64,000 nucleotides of DNA from Silvanigrella paludirubra (GTDB lineage: Bacteria; Bdellovibrionota_B; Oligoflexia; Silvanigrellales; Silvanigrellaceae): NCBI RefSeq assembly GCF_009208775.1, contig NZ_WFLM01000006.1:1-64000 (forward strand). Reading direction: 5' to 3'. The notes below the pieces were generated by a model. It did no database searches. It was not told the DNA's origin and saw only the letters and a program-made list of their open reading frames with translations. Every line of letters begins with the position of its first letter. Within the stretch, counting starts at the first letter, position 1. Below, piece after piece: positions 16,968 through 25,035 of this stretch. A program made the position numbers and the translations under genes.

Positions 16968-19046
16968 ATGACAAAATGTAGCTCCCTTGAAAGCATTATA
17001 AATGATTCAAAAAAATCAAATTTTTCAAATTTTCTTTCATTTATAGAAGGAGATGTTGGAAAGTCTTTGTCAAATATACAAGAAAGACATGCTTCTCATG
17101 TCTTAAAAAAATCTAAAAAAATTGCTTTTATTGCGCCACAACTTCCACATCCTTGTGAACTAGAAATATGGAATTATTGTGTCAATAAACTAGGATTAGA
17201 AGGCGCTTTATATACCCATATAAGTGAAGAAAAAACATTTATTCAATTTGCAAAGCTTTTAAATAATTCAAATACGACACTTTATTTAACTTGTTATACA
17301 CTAGACTCCATGAATGAAAATAAAACATTTTTATCTGGATTAGAAAAAGAGCTTGAAGATTATTCTTTAATTGTATCTTTAGGAGAAAACTCCTTAGCAA
17401 GTTACCAAGCATCAAAAGTCAAAAGAAACAATTTCTCTCGTCTTATTATTTGGCAAAATGCACCAAGACCTCCTCATGCTAATTTAGGAGCAAGATCTCC
17501 AAATGGCTCACCGTTACCTAACATAGCAAGGGAACGTACAGTTCGAAAAGAAGTTTTAAAAAATGCAGATCTTATTTTATGTTTTGATAAAGATGGAGCA
17601 ACTTGGTCCTATCTTGAAGATGTAAGTTCACAAAGAATTCGTCGCGTTTCACGTGGTTTGAATTCTCAAAGATACTCAGCAGAAATTTCTACTTTTCGGA
17701 GAATCGAATTAAGAGCTTCTTTAGGACTTCCCGAGTCTGATTTTATATTTTTCCATTTAGGACCACTTGAAATTGAGTCTGGTGCTCTTGATTCCGTATT
17801 TGCTTTTAAAAACTTGTTACAAAGCAATCCCACATTTCAAGGAAGAGCAAGGCTTTGTTTTTGCGGAACAGGCTCAGCGGCGGCGGATATAAGACAAAGT
17901 GTTGTAGAATTAGACATTGATGACCATGTGTATTTTTTAAATCCAAACGGAGACGGTCTAAAAGAGATACCAGGAAATCAATTTTCCTGTATTATATCTG
18001 TTTGCGATGCTGTAATTCATGGCTCTATTGCTCCCGTAAACGGAAATGCACTTAAATTTTTAGATAGCACCTACGATGTCATGTGCGCCCTTTCTTCAGA
18101 TATTATTATTATCTCCAATGGGAATAATTGGATTGGAGAATGGGTAAGCCGGTTTTATAAAACGTTTTCTTCAGGAAGCATTCATAGTTTAGCTAGACTC
18201 ATGCAGGAAACGATTGAAAAACAAGACAAAGTAACAAATGTTAAACATGCTATTAAAAAAGCAATTGCTAATGAATTTCCTTTTGAAAAAATTTCTAATG
18301 AAATATCTGAAATTTTTAAATCACTTATTGTTGTTACACCTGCCATTGATACTGAAAATACTTCAAAAATAATAAATCAAATTGAAGAAATGGTTGTTGC
18401 AAAACAATATATTGATGCCATTAATTTAATTTCTCAAGCTTTTCAAAAAAACAATCTTTCTGTTGTTCAGCAAGGAAATTTATTTAGATTAATTGGTGAT
18501 TGTTTTACTAAACTTGGTGACTTAGATAATGGAGTTTCAAATTATACAAAGGCACTTGAACTCGATCCATACTGTGCAAAATGTTTTATTGGACTAGGAA
18601 CAGTTGCATTACAAAGAAATAATTACAATGTTGCTGTGCCTCAATTTCAAAAAGCAATTAGTTTAGCTCCAAACGATGACATGGCGAGTCTTGGTCTTGG
18701 CTTAGCATTTGAAGGTTTAAATGAGTTGAAAGAAGCTCTTTCTTGGACAATACGTGCTTGTCATTTAAAAGCAGACAATACGGTCGCCATTTTCAATTTA
18801 GTAAAGCTTTCTTTTGAAATGGAAGAGTATGCTGATGCAGAAAGAGTTTTAATACGTTATTTAGGACTCCATCCTCATGATGTAAATATGATTTATACTC
18901 TTGGCACTATAGCTTTTAAAACAGGAAAAGTAGATATAGCGCTTCAATTAATGGAAAATATATTATCACTTGATCCAATGAATAGCAGAGCTCATAGCCT
19001 AATGAATCAAATACAAAGACAAGATTTACAAAAGAGACCAGCTTAA
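16968..19046 (+). CDS. GT-B glycosyltransferase fused to a TPR domain
   Basis: The 692-aa protein has two parts. Residues about 45-430 look like a GT4-like GT-B glycosyltransferase: IAFIAPQLPHPCELEIWNY at the Rossmann start, IIWQNAPRPPH, the linker NADLILCFDKDGATWSYL, then SLGLPESDFIFFHLGPLEIE and RARLCFCGTGSAAADI. The typical GT4 donor-binding EGxPxxxxEA element is not obvious. Residues about 450-690 form tetratricopeptide repeats, for example GDLDNGVSNYTKALELDPYC and YNVAVPQFQKAISLAPND. TPR-linked transferases often modify proteins. GGAGGA precedes the ATG. Context beside a flagellin suggests flagellar or surface-protein glycosylation, without direct proof. Confidence 0.75.
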   Translation: MTKCSSLESIINDSKKSNFSNFLSFIEGDVGKSLSNIQERHASHVLKKSKKIAFIAPQLPHPCELEIWNYCVNKLGLEGALYTHISEEKTFIQFAKLLNNSNTTLYLTCYTLDSMNENKTFLSGLEKELEDYSLIVSLGENSLASYQASKVKRNNFSRLIIWQNAPRPPHANLGARSPNGSPLPNIARERTVRKEVLKNADLILCFDKDGATWSYLEDVSSQRIRRVSRGLNSQRYSAEISTFRRIELRASLGLPESDFIFFHLGPLEIESGALDSVFAFKNLLQSNPTFQGRARLCFCGTGSAAADIRQSVVELDIDDHVYFLNPNGDGLKEIPGNQFSCIISVCDAVIHGSIAPVNGNALKFLDSTYDVMCALSSDIIIISNGNNWIGEWVSRFYKTFSSGSIHSLARLMQETIEKQDKVTNVKHAIKKAIANEFPFEKISNEISEIFKSLIVVTPAIDTENTSKIINQIEEMVVAKQYIDAINLISQAFQKNNLSVVQQGNLFRLIGDCFTKLGDLDNGVSNYTKALELDPYCAKCFIGLGTVALQRNNYNVAVPQFQKAISLAPNDDMASLGLGLAFEGLNELKEALSWTIRACHLKADNTVAIFNLVKLSFEMEEYADAERVLIRYLGLHPHDVNMIYTLGTIAFKTGKVDIALQLMENILSLDPMNSRAHSLMNQIQRQDLQKRPA

Positions 19047-19093
19047 AAAGTTAACATGCATTGTTAAAGTTCAAGATTTTGGAGGTAAAAATA

Positions 19094-19732
19094 ATGGCTG
19101 ATGTAAGGGTAAATGGCAAAAGAGTTCCCCCATTACAAAGTGTGGATACTTTATCAATATTAGTTAATAAATTAGAAGCTATCGCACAAAAAAACAATAG
19201 TGCTTTGACTTCCATATGTATAAATAATAGTAATATTGATATTGATAATCCAGAATATCTTCGATTAAAGCTTGAAAATGAAGACACCATAGATGTAAAG
19301 TTAGATACCCCAGAACAACTTTCTTATGAAAGCCTTCAAGTTGCCCTTGATATGGCTGGACTTCTTGTATTTGATTTAAAAGTTGTAACTTTAAAACTTT
19401 GGGATTCTGGAAAAAATTATGAAAAAAGCCTAGAAACGCTTCTTAATGACTGTAATTTATTTTTATCATTAGGGGCAAGACCCATATATTTATTAAATAA
19501 AGACCCTGAAAATTTAGAGCCAGATGCTCAAGTTTTTCTAAGACAACTTGATACTATCGCTTATCATGTTGAAGATGCTACGTTACTTGCAGTACATGAG
19601 CATGCAAAAGAAGCTTGTTATGTCCTTGTGGGAATGGTTAAACCTGCTATAGAACGCTGGATTGGATTAAGTGCCAAATTCGCTCAAATACTTGATATTA
19701 ATACAGTAACAAACAATCTAGTTATTTCTTAA
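19094..19732 (+). CDS. Hypothetical protein of the glycosyltransferase operon, 212 aa
   Basis: I do not recognise this protein. It starts at ATG 19094 behind a strong TTGGAGGT ribosome-binding site; an earlier in-frame start at 19061 lacks one. The N-terminal 75 residues look like a small beta-rich domain (MADVRVNGKRVPPLQSVDTL to LENEDTIDVKL). The rest is helical, with hydrophobic stretches but no membrane span, ending near LSAKFAQILDI. It follows the glycosyltransferase-TPR gene by 47 bases and is the last gene of the operon. It may be a partner or adaptor of that enzyme. No catalytic motif is visible. Confidence 0.6.
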   Translation: MADVRVNGKRVPPLQSVDTLSILVNKLEAIAQKNNSALTSICINNSNIDIDNPEYLRLKLENEDTIDVKLDTPEQLSYESLQVALDMAGLLVFDLKVVTLKLWDSGKNYEKSLETLLNDCNLFLSLGARPIYLLNKDPENLEPDAQVFLRQLDTIAYHVEDATLLAVHEHAKEACYVLVGMVKPAIERWIGLSAKFAQILDINTVTNNLVIS

Positions 19733-19879
19733 CATAATAAAATTCATCGCAACAAATAATATAAATAAACTCTTGCCTATAAAATTCATTTGATATATCA
19801 AAAAAACACTGTTACGTTACCTTTTATCTTAAGGGAATGTAATAAGAATAATCGTGTTTTCTGTAAGGAGTCCTCTATA

Positions 19880-20254
19880 ATGGCAAATAAAGAAAGAATC
19901 GACAAACAACATCGCTATCCTTGGGCAGTTATTGAAACTGCTGTTCAATTCTATTTTCAACAAAACATGACTTTCCGTTCTGTTTCTGAAAAAATGTCTA
20001 CACACGGCGTAGAAGTTTCTCATAAAACTGTTTACGAATGGGTTCAAAAATTCGGTGATAATGTTGATAAAAAATCACGCAAACGTATTCCTAGCTACGA
20101 AGTAGAAGAGTCTTACATTAAATGTAACGGCGACTGGAAATACATGTACCGCGCTCGTGATCGCCAAGATTCTACTTTAAGCATTTGCATGCGCGATAAA
20201 AAGAATTTAACTTCTGCAAAGTCTTTCTTTAAAAAATCTTTAGAAAGCAACTAA
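19880..20254 (+). CDS. Truncated IS6-family transposase homologue, probably domesticated
   Basis: The 124-aa protein aligns by eye with the first half of IS6/IS26-type transposases. It has RYPWAVIETAVQFYFQQNMT, an intact helix-turn-helix (FRSVSEKMSTHGVEVSHKTV), YEWVQKFGD, and EVEESYIKCNGDWKYMYRAR, where family members have a WxVDETYIKxxGxWxYLYRA motif. The catalytic Asp is replaced by Glu76, and the protein stops before the second Asp and the Glu of the DDE triad. It has a clear TAAGGAG ribosome-binding site, an intact reading frame and its own terminator. Eight of nine Arg codons are CGT or CGC. These points suggest a retained DNA-binding protein rather than debris. No terminal inverted repeats were seen. 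Confidence 0.8.
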   Translation: MANKERIDKQHRYPWAVIETAVQFYFQQNMTFRSVSEKMSTHGVEVSHKTVYEWVQKFGDNVDKKSRKRIPSYEVEESYIKCNGDWKYMYRARDRQDSTLSICMRDKKNLTSAKSFFKKSLESN

Positions 20255-20288
20255 TTAAATATTTTAAAAATATTTTAGTTAAATTTAT

Positions 20289-20319
20289 AATCCTCTCCTT
20301 TCTGGCGAGGATTTTTTTT
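20289..20319 (+). terminator. Rho-independent terminator after the IS6-like gene
   Basis: AATCCTC (20289-20295) pairs with GAGGATT (20307-20313) and is followed directly by a run of T residues. It ends transcription of the short gene upstream, making it a single-gene unit. Confidence 0.85.
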
Positions 20320-20360
20320 ATTCTTTTATATCAATATTTTACAAATCAAGATCCATAAAC

Positions 20361-20392
20361 TTGACTTCTATTTAAATTTAGATTAATTCTAA
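20361..20392 (+). promoter_or_regulatory. Possible ahpC promoter with overlapping PerR-like box
   Basis: TTGACT (20361-20366) is a good -35; after 17 bases TAATTC would be a weak -10. TTAGATTAATTCTAA (20378-20392) is a 7-1-7 dyad with one mismatch and matches 11 of the 14 arm positions of the PerR consensus TTATAAT-N-ATTATAA. It overlaps the -10 and lies about 90 bases before ahpC. Control by a Fur/PerR-type repressor is inference. Confidence 0.4.
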
Positions 20393-20483
20393 ATTAAGCA
20401 TTAGTATATCTTTTGCTTCTTATAAAATAAGAGTCCTAGGTTTTTAATGAATTGAACTCATCTCAATTTTTAGAGGTTTTTTT

Positions 20484-21026
20484 ATGTCACGTTTTCTTGG
20501 TGTTTCAGAATCCTTTCCAACCTTTTCTGTTCCTTCCGTAGTTTCATTAGAAAAAGGAAAAGAGTTCACAACAATTGATAATGAAAAAATAAAAGGAAGA
20601 TGGTCCGTATTCTTTTTTTGGCCTATGGATTTTACTTTTGTTTGCCCTACCGAAATAGCTGAATTTAATAAATCTTATAAACAATTTTTAGATCGTGAAA
20701 CCGACCTCTATGGAGCAAGTACAGACAGTCAATATGTCCACTTAGCTTGGAGACAAAACCATGAGGACTTAAAGGGTCTTTTATTTCCTATGCTCGCTGA
20801 TAATAAAAAAGAATTAAGCGAAGCGTTAGGCATTCTGCATCCAACTGAAAAAGTACCCTTTAGAGCAACTTACATAGTAGATCCCGAAGGAATAATCCGT
20901 TGGGTAAGCGTGAACGATTTATCTGTTGGACGCAACGTGAAAGAAGTTTTACGTACACTTGATGCTTTACAAACAGACGAATTGTGTCCATGTAATTGGG
21001 AAAAAGGACAATCTACTATTAAGTAA
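20484..21026 (+). CDS. ahpC: AhpC-type two-cysteine peroxiredoxin
   Basis: The 180-aa protein reduces hydrogen peroxide and organic hydroperoxides. The peroxidatic Cys54 is in the invariant context FWPMDFTFVCPTEIAEF, and the resolving cysteine is in the carboxy-terminal LCPCNWEKG (Cys168 or Cys170). YVHLAWRQNHEDLKGLLFPM and TYIVDPEGIIRWV are further AhpC/Prx1 features. The LCPCNW ending fits the Mycobacterium-type AhpC that works with AhpD rather than AhpF. The next gene is indeed an AhpD-like protein. The start follows AGAGG. A PerR-like dyad overlaps the proposed promoter. Confidence 0.94.
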   Translation: MSRFLGVSESFPTFSVPSVVSLEKGKEFTTIDNEKIKGRWSVFFFWPMDFTFVCPTEIAEFNKSYKQFLDRETDLYGASTDSQYVHLAWRQNHEDLKGLLFPMLADNKKELSEALGILHPTEKVPFRATYIVDPEGIIRWVSVNDLSVGRNVKEVLRTLDALQTDELCPCNWEKGQSTIK

Positions 21027-21031
21027 CAATT

Positions 21032-21059
21032 AAAATGCCACTTTATTCTGTGGCATTTT
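21032..21059 (+). terminator. Hairpin between ahpC and ahpD
   Basis: AAAATGCCAC (21032-21041) and GTGGCATTTT (21050-21059) form a perfect ten-base-pair stem with an eight-base loop, ending in TTTT. It starts six bases after the ahpC stop and could reduce read-through into ahpD, giving more AhpC than AhpD. Confidence 0.65.
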
Positions 21060-21085
21060 CTAAAATTTATCCATAGGAAATTAAA

Positions 21086-21634
21086 ATGGAAACCCAAAAT
21101 TTGTTAAATTCTTTTATAGAAAAATATACCGAAAGACTAGATGGATTAGCAGTTAAAGATCTAAAACTAAATTTTGAAAAAGTAACAACTTCAGGACAAC
21201 TTGACATAGAAGAGTTATCTTTGTTAATTATATCACTTGGAAAAATGCTTGAATTTGAAGGGCTAATGATTGTAGGTATTGAAAATGCAAGAGCTAATCA
21301 AATTCCAGATACTCTAATCAATGAAGCTTTGCAAATTCCAGCTATTATGGGAATGTTAAATACATATTATAAGTTCAGATTTTTCTCTGAAAAAAATGAT
21401 TCTAACGCTTCTTCAGAATATGGTTCTCCTGGATTAAGAATGAATGCACTTGCGAAACCATTAATGGGCAAAGAAAAGTTTGAAATCATTTCACTTGCTA
21501 TTAGTATTTTAAATAGCTGTGAAAAATGCGTAATTTCACATGAAAAAGCGGTGCTTGATTTGGGTGTATCAAGAAATAAAATTCATGATGTTATGAAGCT
21601 AACAGCAATTGTAAAAGGACTAAGCTCTTTTTAA
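21086..21634 (+). CDS. ahpD: AhpD-like alkylhydroperoxidase (CMD family)
   Basis: The 182-aa protein belongs to the AhpD/carboxymuconolactone-decarboxylase fold. The redox motif CEKCVISHEK places Cys145, Cys148 and His152 in the CxxCxxxH arrangement of AhpD. In Mycobacterium, AhpD passes electrons from dihydrolipoamide to AhpC. The N-terminal half is helical as in AhpD, and the length is close to the family norm of about 175. It follows ahpC after a 59-base gap containing a hairpin. It is therefore the likely reductant for the upstream peroxiredoxin. Confidence 0.88.
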   Translation: METQNLLNSFIEKYTERLDGLAVKDLKLNFEKVTTSGQLDIEELSLLIISLGKMLEFEGLMIVGIENARANQIPDTLINEALQIPAIMGMLNTYYKFRFFSEKNDSNASSEYGSPGLRMNALAKPLMGKEKFEIISLAISILNSCEKCVISHEKAVLDLGVSRNKIHDVMKLTAIVKGLSSF

Positions 21635-21720
21635 AAATCTTCTTTTTTATTCATTTTTTTTATAGTAAAGTGGTGAAAAATATGAAAATAAAAATATATA
21701 ATAAGGAATAACTTAAAAAA

Positions 21721-22512
21721 GTGACACTAGACACACATTCCTTTATAAATATCATATTAATAGGCACCACAGTTACTTTTTTAGCTTCTTGTTTTGGAGC
21801 TTTGCCCATTTTTTTTCTTAAAAATATTTCTACTAAAACAAGAGATATTTTAATGGGTATTAGCGCTGGCGTTATGCTTGGCGCTGTTTGTTTTTCACTT
21901 ATAAATCCTGCCATTTCATTAGCTGAAATCAAATATACAAATAAATTAACAGTTGCAAGTTACATTGCTTTATTTGTTTTTTTAGGCAGCTTTGGAATAA
22001 GTTACCTTAATAAAAAAATCCCACACGAACATTTTTTAAAAGGAAAAGAAGGCGGCGAAAGTAAAGCTTTAAAGCGAATTTGGTTATTTATTTTAGCAAT
22101 CACAATTCATAATTTCCCTGAAGGTCTTGCTGTCGGAGTTGGATTAGGAAGTGGCGAAGTAAAAATCGCTTTGCCAATAATTATTGGTATTGCTCTTCAA
22201 GATATTCCAGAAGGACTTGTTGTTGCTTTATCTTTAAAAGCTTATGGATATTCAAATAAATATGCAATTAATGCCACCTTAATCGCAGGACTTGCTGAAT
22301 CTTTTGGAGCTCTTTTAGGCTGTCTAGCAACAACAATTTCAAACTCATTGCTTCCTGCAGGTTTGGCTCTTTCCGCAGGAGCCATGCTATATGTGATATG
22401 TGGAGAAATGATCCCAGAACTACATCGATCAGGTAATGAATCCAAAGCAACAACAGGATTTATTTTTGGTTTTATTTTAATGCTTTTTTTAGATGTGGGC
22501 TTAAGTTGGTAA
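21721..22512 (+). CDS. ZIP-family metal transporter (ZupT-like)
   Basis: The 263-aa integral membrane protein has about eight hydrophobic segments. The ZIP metal-binding signatures are in adjacent helices: HNFPEGLAVGVGLGSG and ALQDIPEGLVVALSLKAYG. Such proteins import zinc, iron or manganese into the cytoplasm. A short cytoplasmic loop (HEHFLKGKEGG) has few histidines. The frame opens at GTG 21721, with AAGGA about a dozen bases upstream, so the exact start is less certain. It follows ahpD on the same strand by 86 bases. A metal importer beside peroxide-defence genes could fit a shared metal- or peroxide-responsive regulator. Confidence 0.88.
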   Translation: MTLDTHSFINIILIGTTVTFLASCFGALPIFFLKNISTKTRDILMGISAGVMLGAVCFSLINPAISLAEIKYTNKLTVASYIALFVFLGSFGISYLNKKIPHEHFLKGKEGGESKALKRIWLFILAITIHNFPEGLAVGVGLGSGEVKIALPIIIGIALQDIPEGLVVALSLKAYGYSNKYAINATLIAGLAESFGALLGCLATTISNSLLPAGLALSAGAMLYVICGEMIPELHRSGNESKATTGFIFGFILMLFLDVGLSW

Positions 22513-22629
22513 CCCCCTTTATCTCTTTAAAATTTATCTATTTTTAATAATTGTACTTGTATAAGGGAATATTTTTTTCTAAGAGAAACTGACCGTGTGA
22601 ACAGACATAAATAACCGGAGGTTTGCATC

Positions 22630-24240
22630 ATGATTGAACGTTATTCCCGCCCAGAAATGAAAGCTATCTGGTCCGAAGATGCCAAATATGCATCTTGGGC
22701 TGAAGTTGAAAAAGCTCACCTCTCTGCTCTTGTCGACTCAGGTGAAGCTCCTATTGAGGTTTTAAGCGTATTTGACGCTGCTTTAATTAGCAAAAAACCC
22801 TCTGACTTTCTTAATAGAGAGCAGGAAACAGGCCATGACGTTATTGCTTTTGTATCTGAAGTTGGTGACGCTATGGGAGACAAAGGACATTATCTGCATA
22901 AAGGACTGACTAGTTCCGATGTTCTTGACACAAGCCTTTCCCTCCGCACACGAAAATCCCTTCAAATTATTTCAAATACCCTTCAAAAACTTAGAGAAAA
23001 TTTAACAGCTCAAGCATTTCAACATGTAAGTACTGTTTGTATTGGCCGCACGCATGGAATTCATGCTGAACCAATGAGTTTTGGCCAAGTACTTTCTAGT
23101 CATTTTGCTGAATTTCAAAGAGCGCATCTCGAAATTTTAGAAGCTCAAAAATTAATGTCTTTTGGAAAACTTTCTGGAGCTGTAGGAACTTATTCTCAAT
23201 TAAGTCCAAAGTTTGAAATGGCTGTATTAAATAAATTAGAATTAGAGCCAGAACTTGTTGCCACCCAAGTTATTCCAAGAGATCGTCTTGTTGCCGTTGC
23301 AAGCGCCATTTTAGCTGCAACCAACGCTGTCGATCGTTTTGCCACAAATGTTCGCCATTGGGCGCGCACTGAACTTGGTGAAGTTTTAGAGCCTTTTGGA
23401 AAAAAACAAAAAGGCAGCTCAGCAATGCCACACAAAAAAAATCCTATTCTTGCCGAAAATCTTTGTGGTTTAGCACGTACGATTCGTGGTTTTGCAGGAA
23501 TGTTATCAGAAAACGTAGCACTATGGCATGAAAGAGATATTTCACACAGCAGTGTAGAACGTATGGCTCTTCCCGATATTTTCGTTACTGCAGATTTTAT
23601 GATCTCACGTTGCGCTTCCTTGATAGAAGGCATGCAAATTCGCCCTGAAGCTATGAATGCGACTCTTTGGAGAACAGGTGGATTGTGGGCTAGCCAAAGT
23701 GTTTTAACTGCTCTCGTATCAAGCGGAATGAATCGCACAGAGGCCTATGAACTTGTTCAATCAATAGCGTTAAATATTTCTGCAAAAGTATCTACATCTG
23801 GAGTTGCCCAAAAACAATTTTTAGATGATCTTCTTGCAAATAAAAAAGTTTGTGAAATTGTAGGAAGCAAAACAATTTCTGCTCTTTTTGAAACAGATCG
23901 TTACATTAGTTCCGCTCCTGTTACATTTAAACGAGTTTTTGGTATCACTCCTGAAGAATTCAACCGTAAAAAAACAGAGCAAGTGAATCAAAAAGTCCCT
24001 GCACTTCAAAAAGTAATTAAAGTAACAGTTGAACTTCTCCCAGATGTGCTTGACACCGAGGCAAAAACAATTGCAAACGATATGAAGCTCTCTGGCAATG
24101 CCGTGATCAGCTTGCGTCAACAAAAGTCCTTCTTTATTCGCATGGCTGGTGACGCATCCCCAGAAAACATAAATAAATATGCTTGTGAGGTTTTGCATAA
24201 TCCTGTTATCGAGCAGTATAAGGTTGAGGTCGTCCAATGA
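22630..24240 (+). CDS. purB: Adenylosuccinate lyase fused to PurS (PurB-PurS)
   Basis: The 536-aa protein exceeds the usual PurB length of about 430. Residues 1-455 are adenylosuccinate lyase: HKGLTSSDVLDTSLSL, GRTHGIHAEPMSFGQV and the signature GSSAMPHKKNP near residue 262. It acts twice in purine synthesis (SAICAR to AICAR, adenylosuccinate to AMP). Residues about 460-536 match the small FGAM synthetase subunit PurS: IKVTVELLPDVLDTEAKTIA and ACEVLHNPVIEQYKVEVV, the typical (L)xNPVIExY ending. PurS normally bridges PurQ and PurL, and those genes follow directly. CCGGAGG precedes the ATG. The stop overlaps the purQ start by four bases. It opens the purine operon. Confidence 0.93.
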   Translation: MIERYSRPEMKAIWSEDAKYASWAEVEKAHLSALVDSGEAPIEVLSVFDAALISKKPSDFLNREQETGHDVIAFVSEVGDAMGDKGHYLHKGLTSSDVLDTSLSLRTRKSLQIISNTLQKLRENLTAQAFQHVSTVCIGRTHGIHAEPMSFGQVLSSHFAEFQRAHLEILEAQKLMSFGKLSGAVGTYSQLSPKFEMAVLNKLELEPELVATQVIPRDRLVAVASAILAATNAVDRFATNVRHWARTELGEVLEPFGKKQKGSSAMPHKKNPILAENLCGLARTIRGFAGMLSENVALWHERDISHSSVERMALPDIFVTADFMISRCASLIEGMQIRPEAMNATLWRTGGLWASQSVLTALVSSGMNRTEAYELVQSIALNISAKVSTSGVAQKQFLDDLLANKKVCEIVGSKTISALFETDRYISSAPVTFKRVFGITPEEFNRKKTEQVNQKVPALQKVIKVTVELLPDVLDTEAKTIANDMKLSGNAVISLRQQKSFFIRMAGDASPENINKYACEVLHNPVIEQYKVEVVQ

Positions 24241-25034
24241 AGAAAAAAACCTTAATACCGGTTTTTCCTGGAACTAATTGTGAAAAAGAATCTTTGTTAT
24301 GGATTTCAAATAACTTAGACACTGAAGCTGAATTTCTTGATTTAGAAAAGCATTCTACGCTTACAGCGAATGAAATTGATGCTATTTTTATTCCAGGTGG
24401 ATTTAGCTACGGAGATTATTTAAGAGCGGGAGCTATTGCTTCTCGTACAAAAGAAATGGCATTCATAAAAGAAAAATCCAAAGAAAATATTCCCATTTTA
24501 GGAATATGTAATGGTTTTCAAATTTTATGTGAAACAGGCCTTCTTCCTGGTGCCTTAATAAAAAATATTACTCGTCAACATCACCATTTTCCTGTTTCTA
24601 TTAAAATTGATCCTAGTTTTTTAGACTCAAATAATGCTGAGAATAAATGTGTTTGGATTCCAAAATTTAATTCAATAAACTTAGAAAAAGTAAAAAAAAC
24701 GTTTTCTAACGAATTTTTAATTCCAATGTCTTGTGGAATGGGAAATTGGCTTCCGCCTCTTAACGAAACAGACAAAATAAATGCAGAAAAAAATGCGGTT
24801 GTTTACTACAATCACAATGAAAACGGAAGCTATAAATCTATTGCAGGAATTACAAACGAATCAGGAACTATTTTTGGTATGATGCCGCATCCCGAACGCG
24901 CTTCAGATAGTTTTGTGGGTGGTACGGAAGGACTTCTTTTCTTACTTGGGATTTCCCAATCCAGAAAAATCAAAATAAAAGCCGGTAGTCCACTAGAAAA
25001 ATTTTCTGAAAATATAAACAGGGGAGTGAGCTAA
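24237..25034 (+). CDS. purQ: Phosphoribosylformylglycinamidine synthase, glutaminase subunit (PurQ)
   Basis: The 265-aa protein is a class I glutamine amidotransferase. It releases ammonia from glutamine for FGAM synthesis by PurL. Visible features are VFPGTNCEKE at the start, IFIPGGFSYGDYLRAGAIA, the nucleophile Cys91 in LGICNGFQILCETGLLPGAL, and the carboxy-terminal catalytic pair in MMPHPERAS. It is slightly longer than Bacillus PurQ (about 227 aa), with an extra C-terminal tail. The start overlaps the purB-purS stop by four bases and the stop lies just before purL, so the FGAM synthetase parts are translated consecutively. Confidence 0.95.
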   Translation: MKKKTLIPVFPGTNCEKESLLWISNNLDTEAEFLDLEKHSTLTANEIDAIFIPGGFSYGDYLRAGAIASRTKEMAFIKEKSKENIPILGICNGFQILCETGLLPGALIKNITRQHHHFPVSIKIDPSFLDSNNAENKCVWIPKFNSINLEKVKKTFSNEFLIPMSCGMGNWLPPLNETDKINAEKNAVVYYNHNENGSYKSIAGITNESGTIFGMMPHPERASDSFVGGTEGLLFLLGISQSRKIKIKAGSPLEKFSENINRGVS

Positions 25035-25035
25035 G

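Noticed and set aside
19061-19093. Upstream extension of the 212-aa protein by 11 residues
   Set aside because: It starts at a non-ATG codon without a ribosome-binding site, whereas ATG 19094 has TTGGAGGT at ideal distance.
22513-22629. Purine riboswitch or PurR operator in the purB leader
   Set aside because: The leader is only about 115 bases and shows neither the purine-aptamer core nor a PurR-type palindrome. Regulation is not visible.
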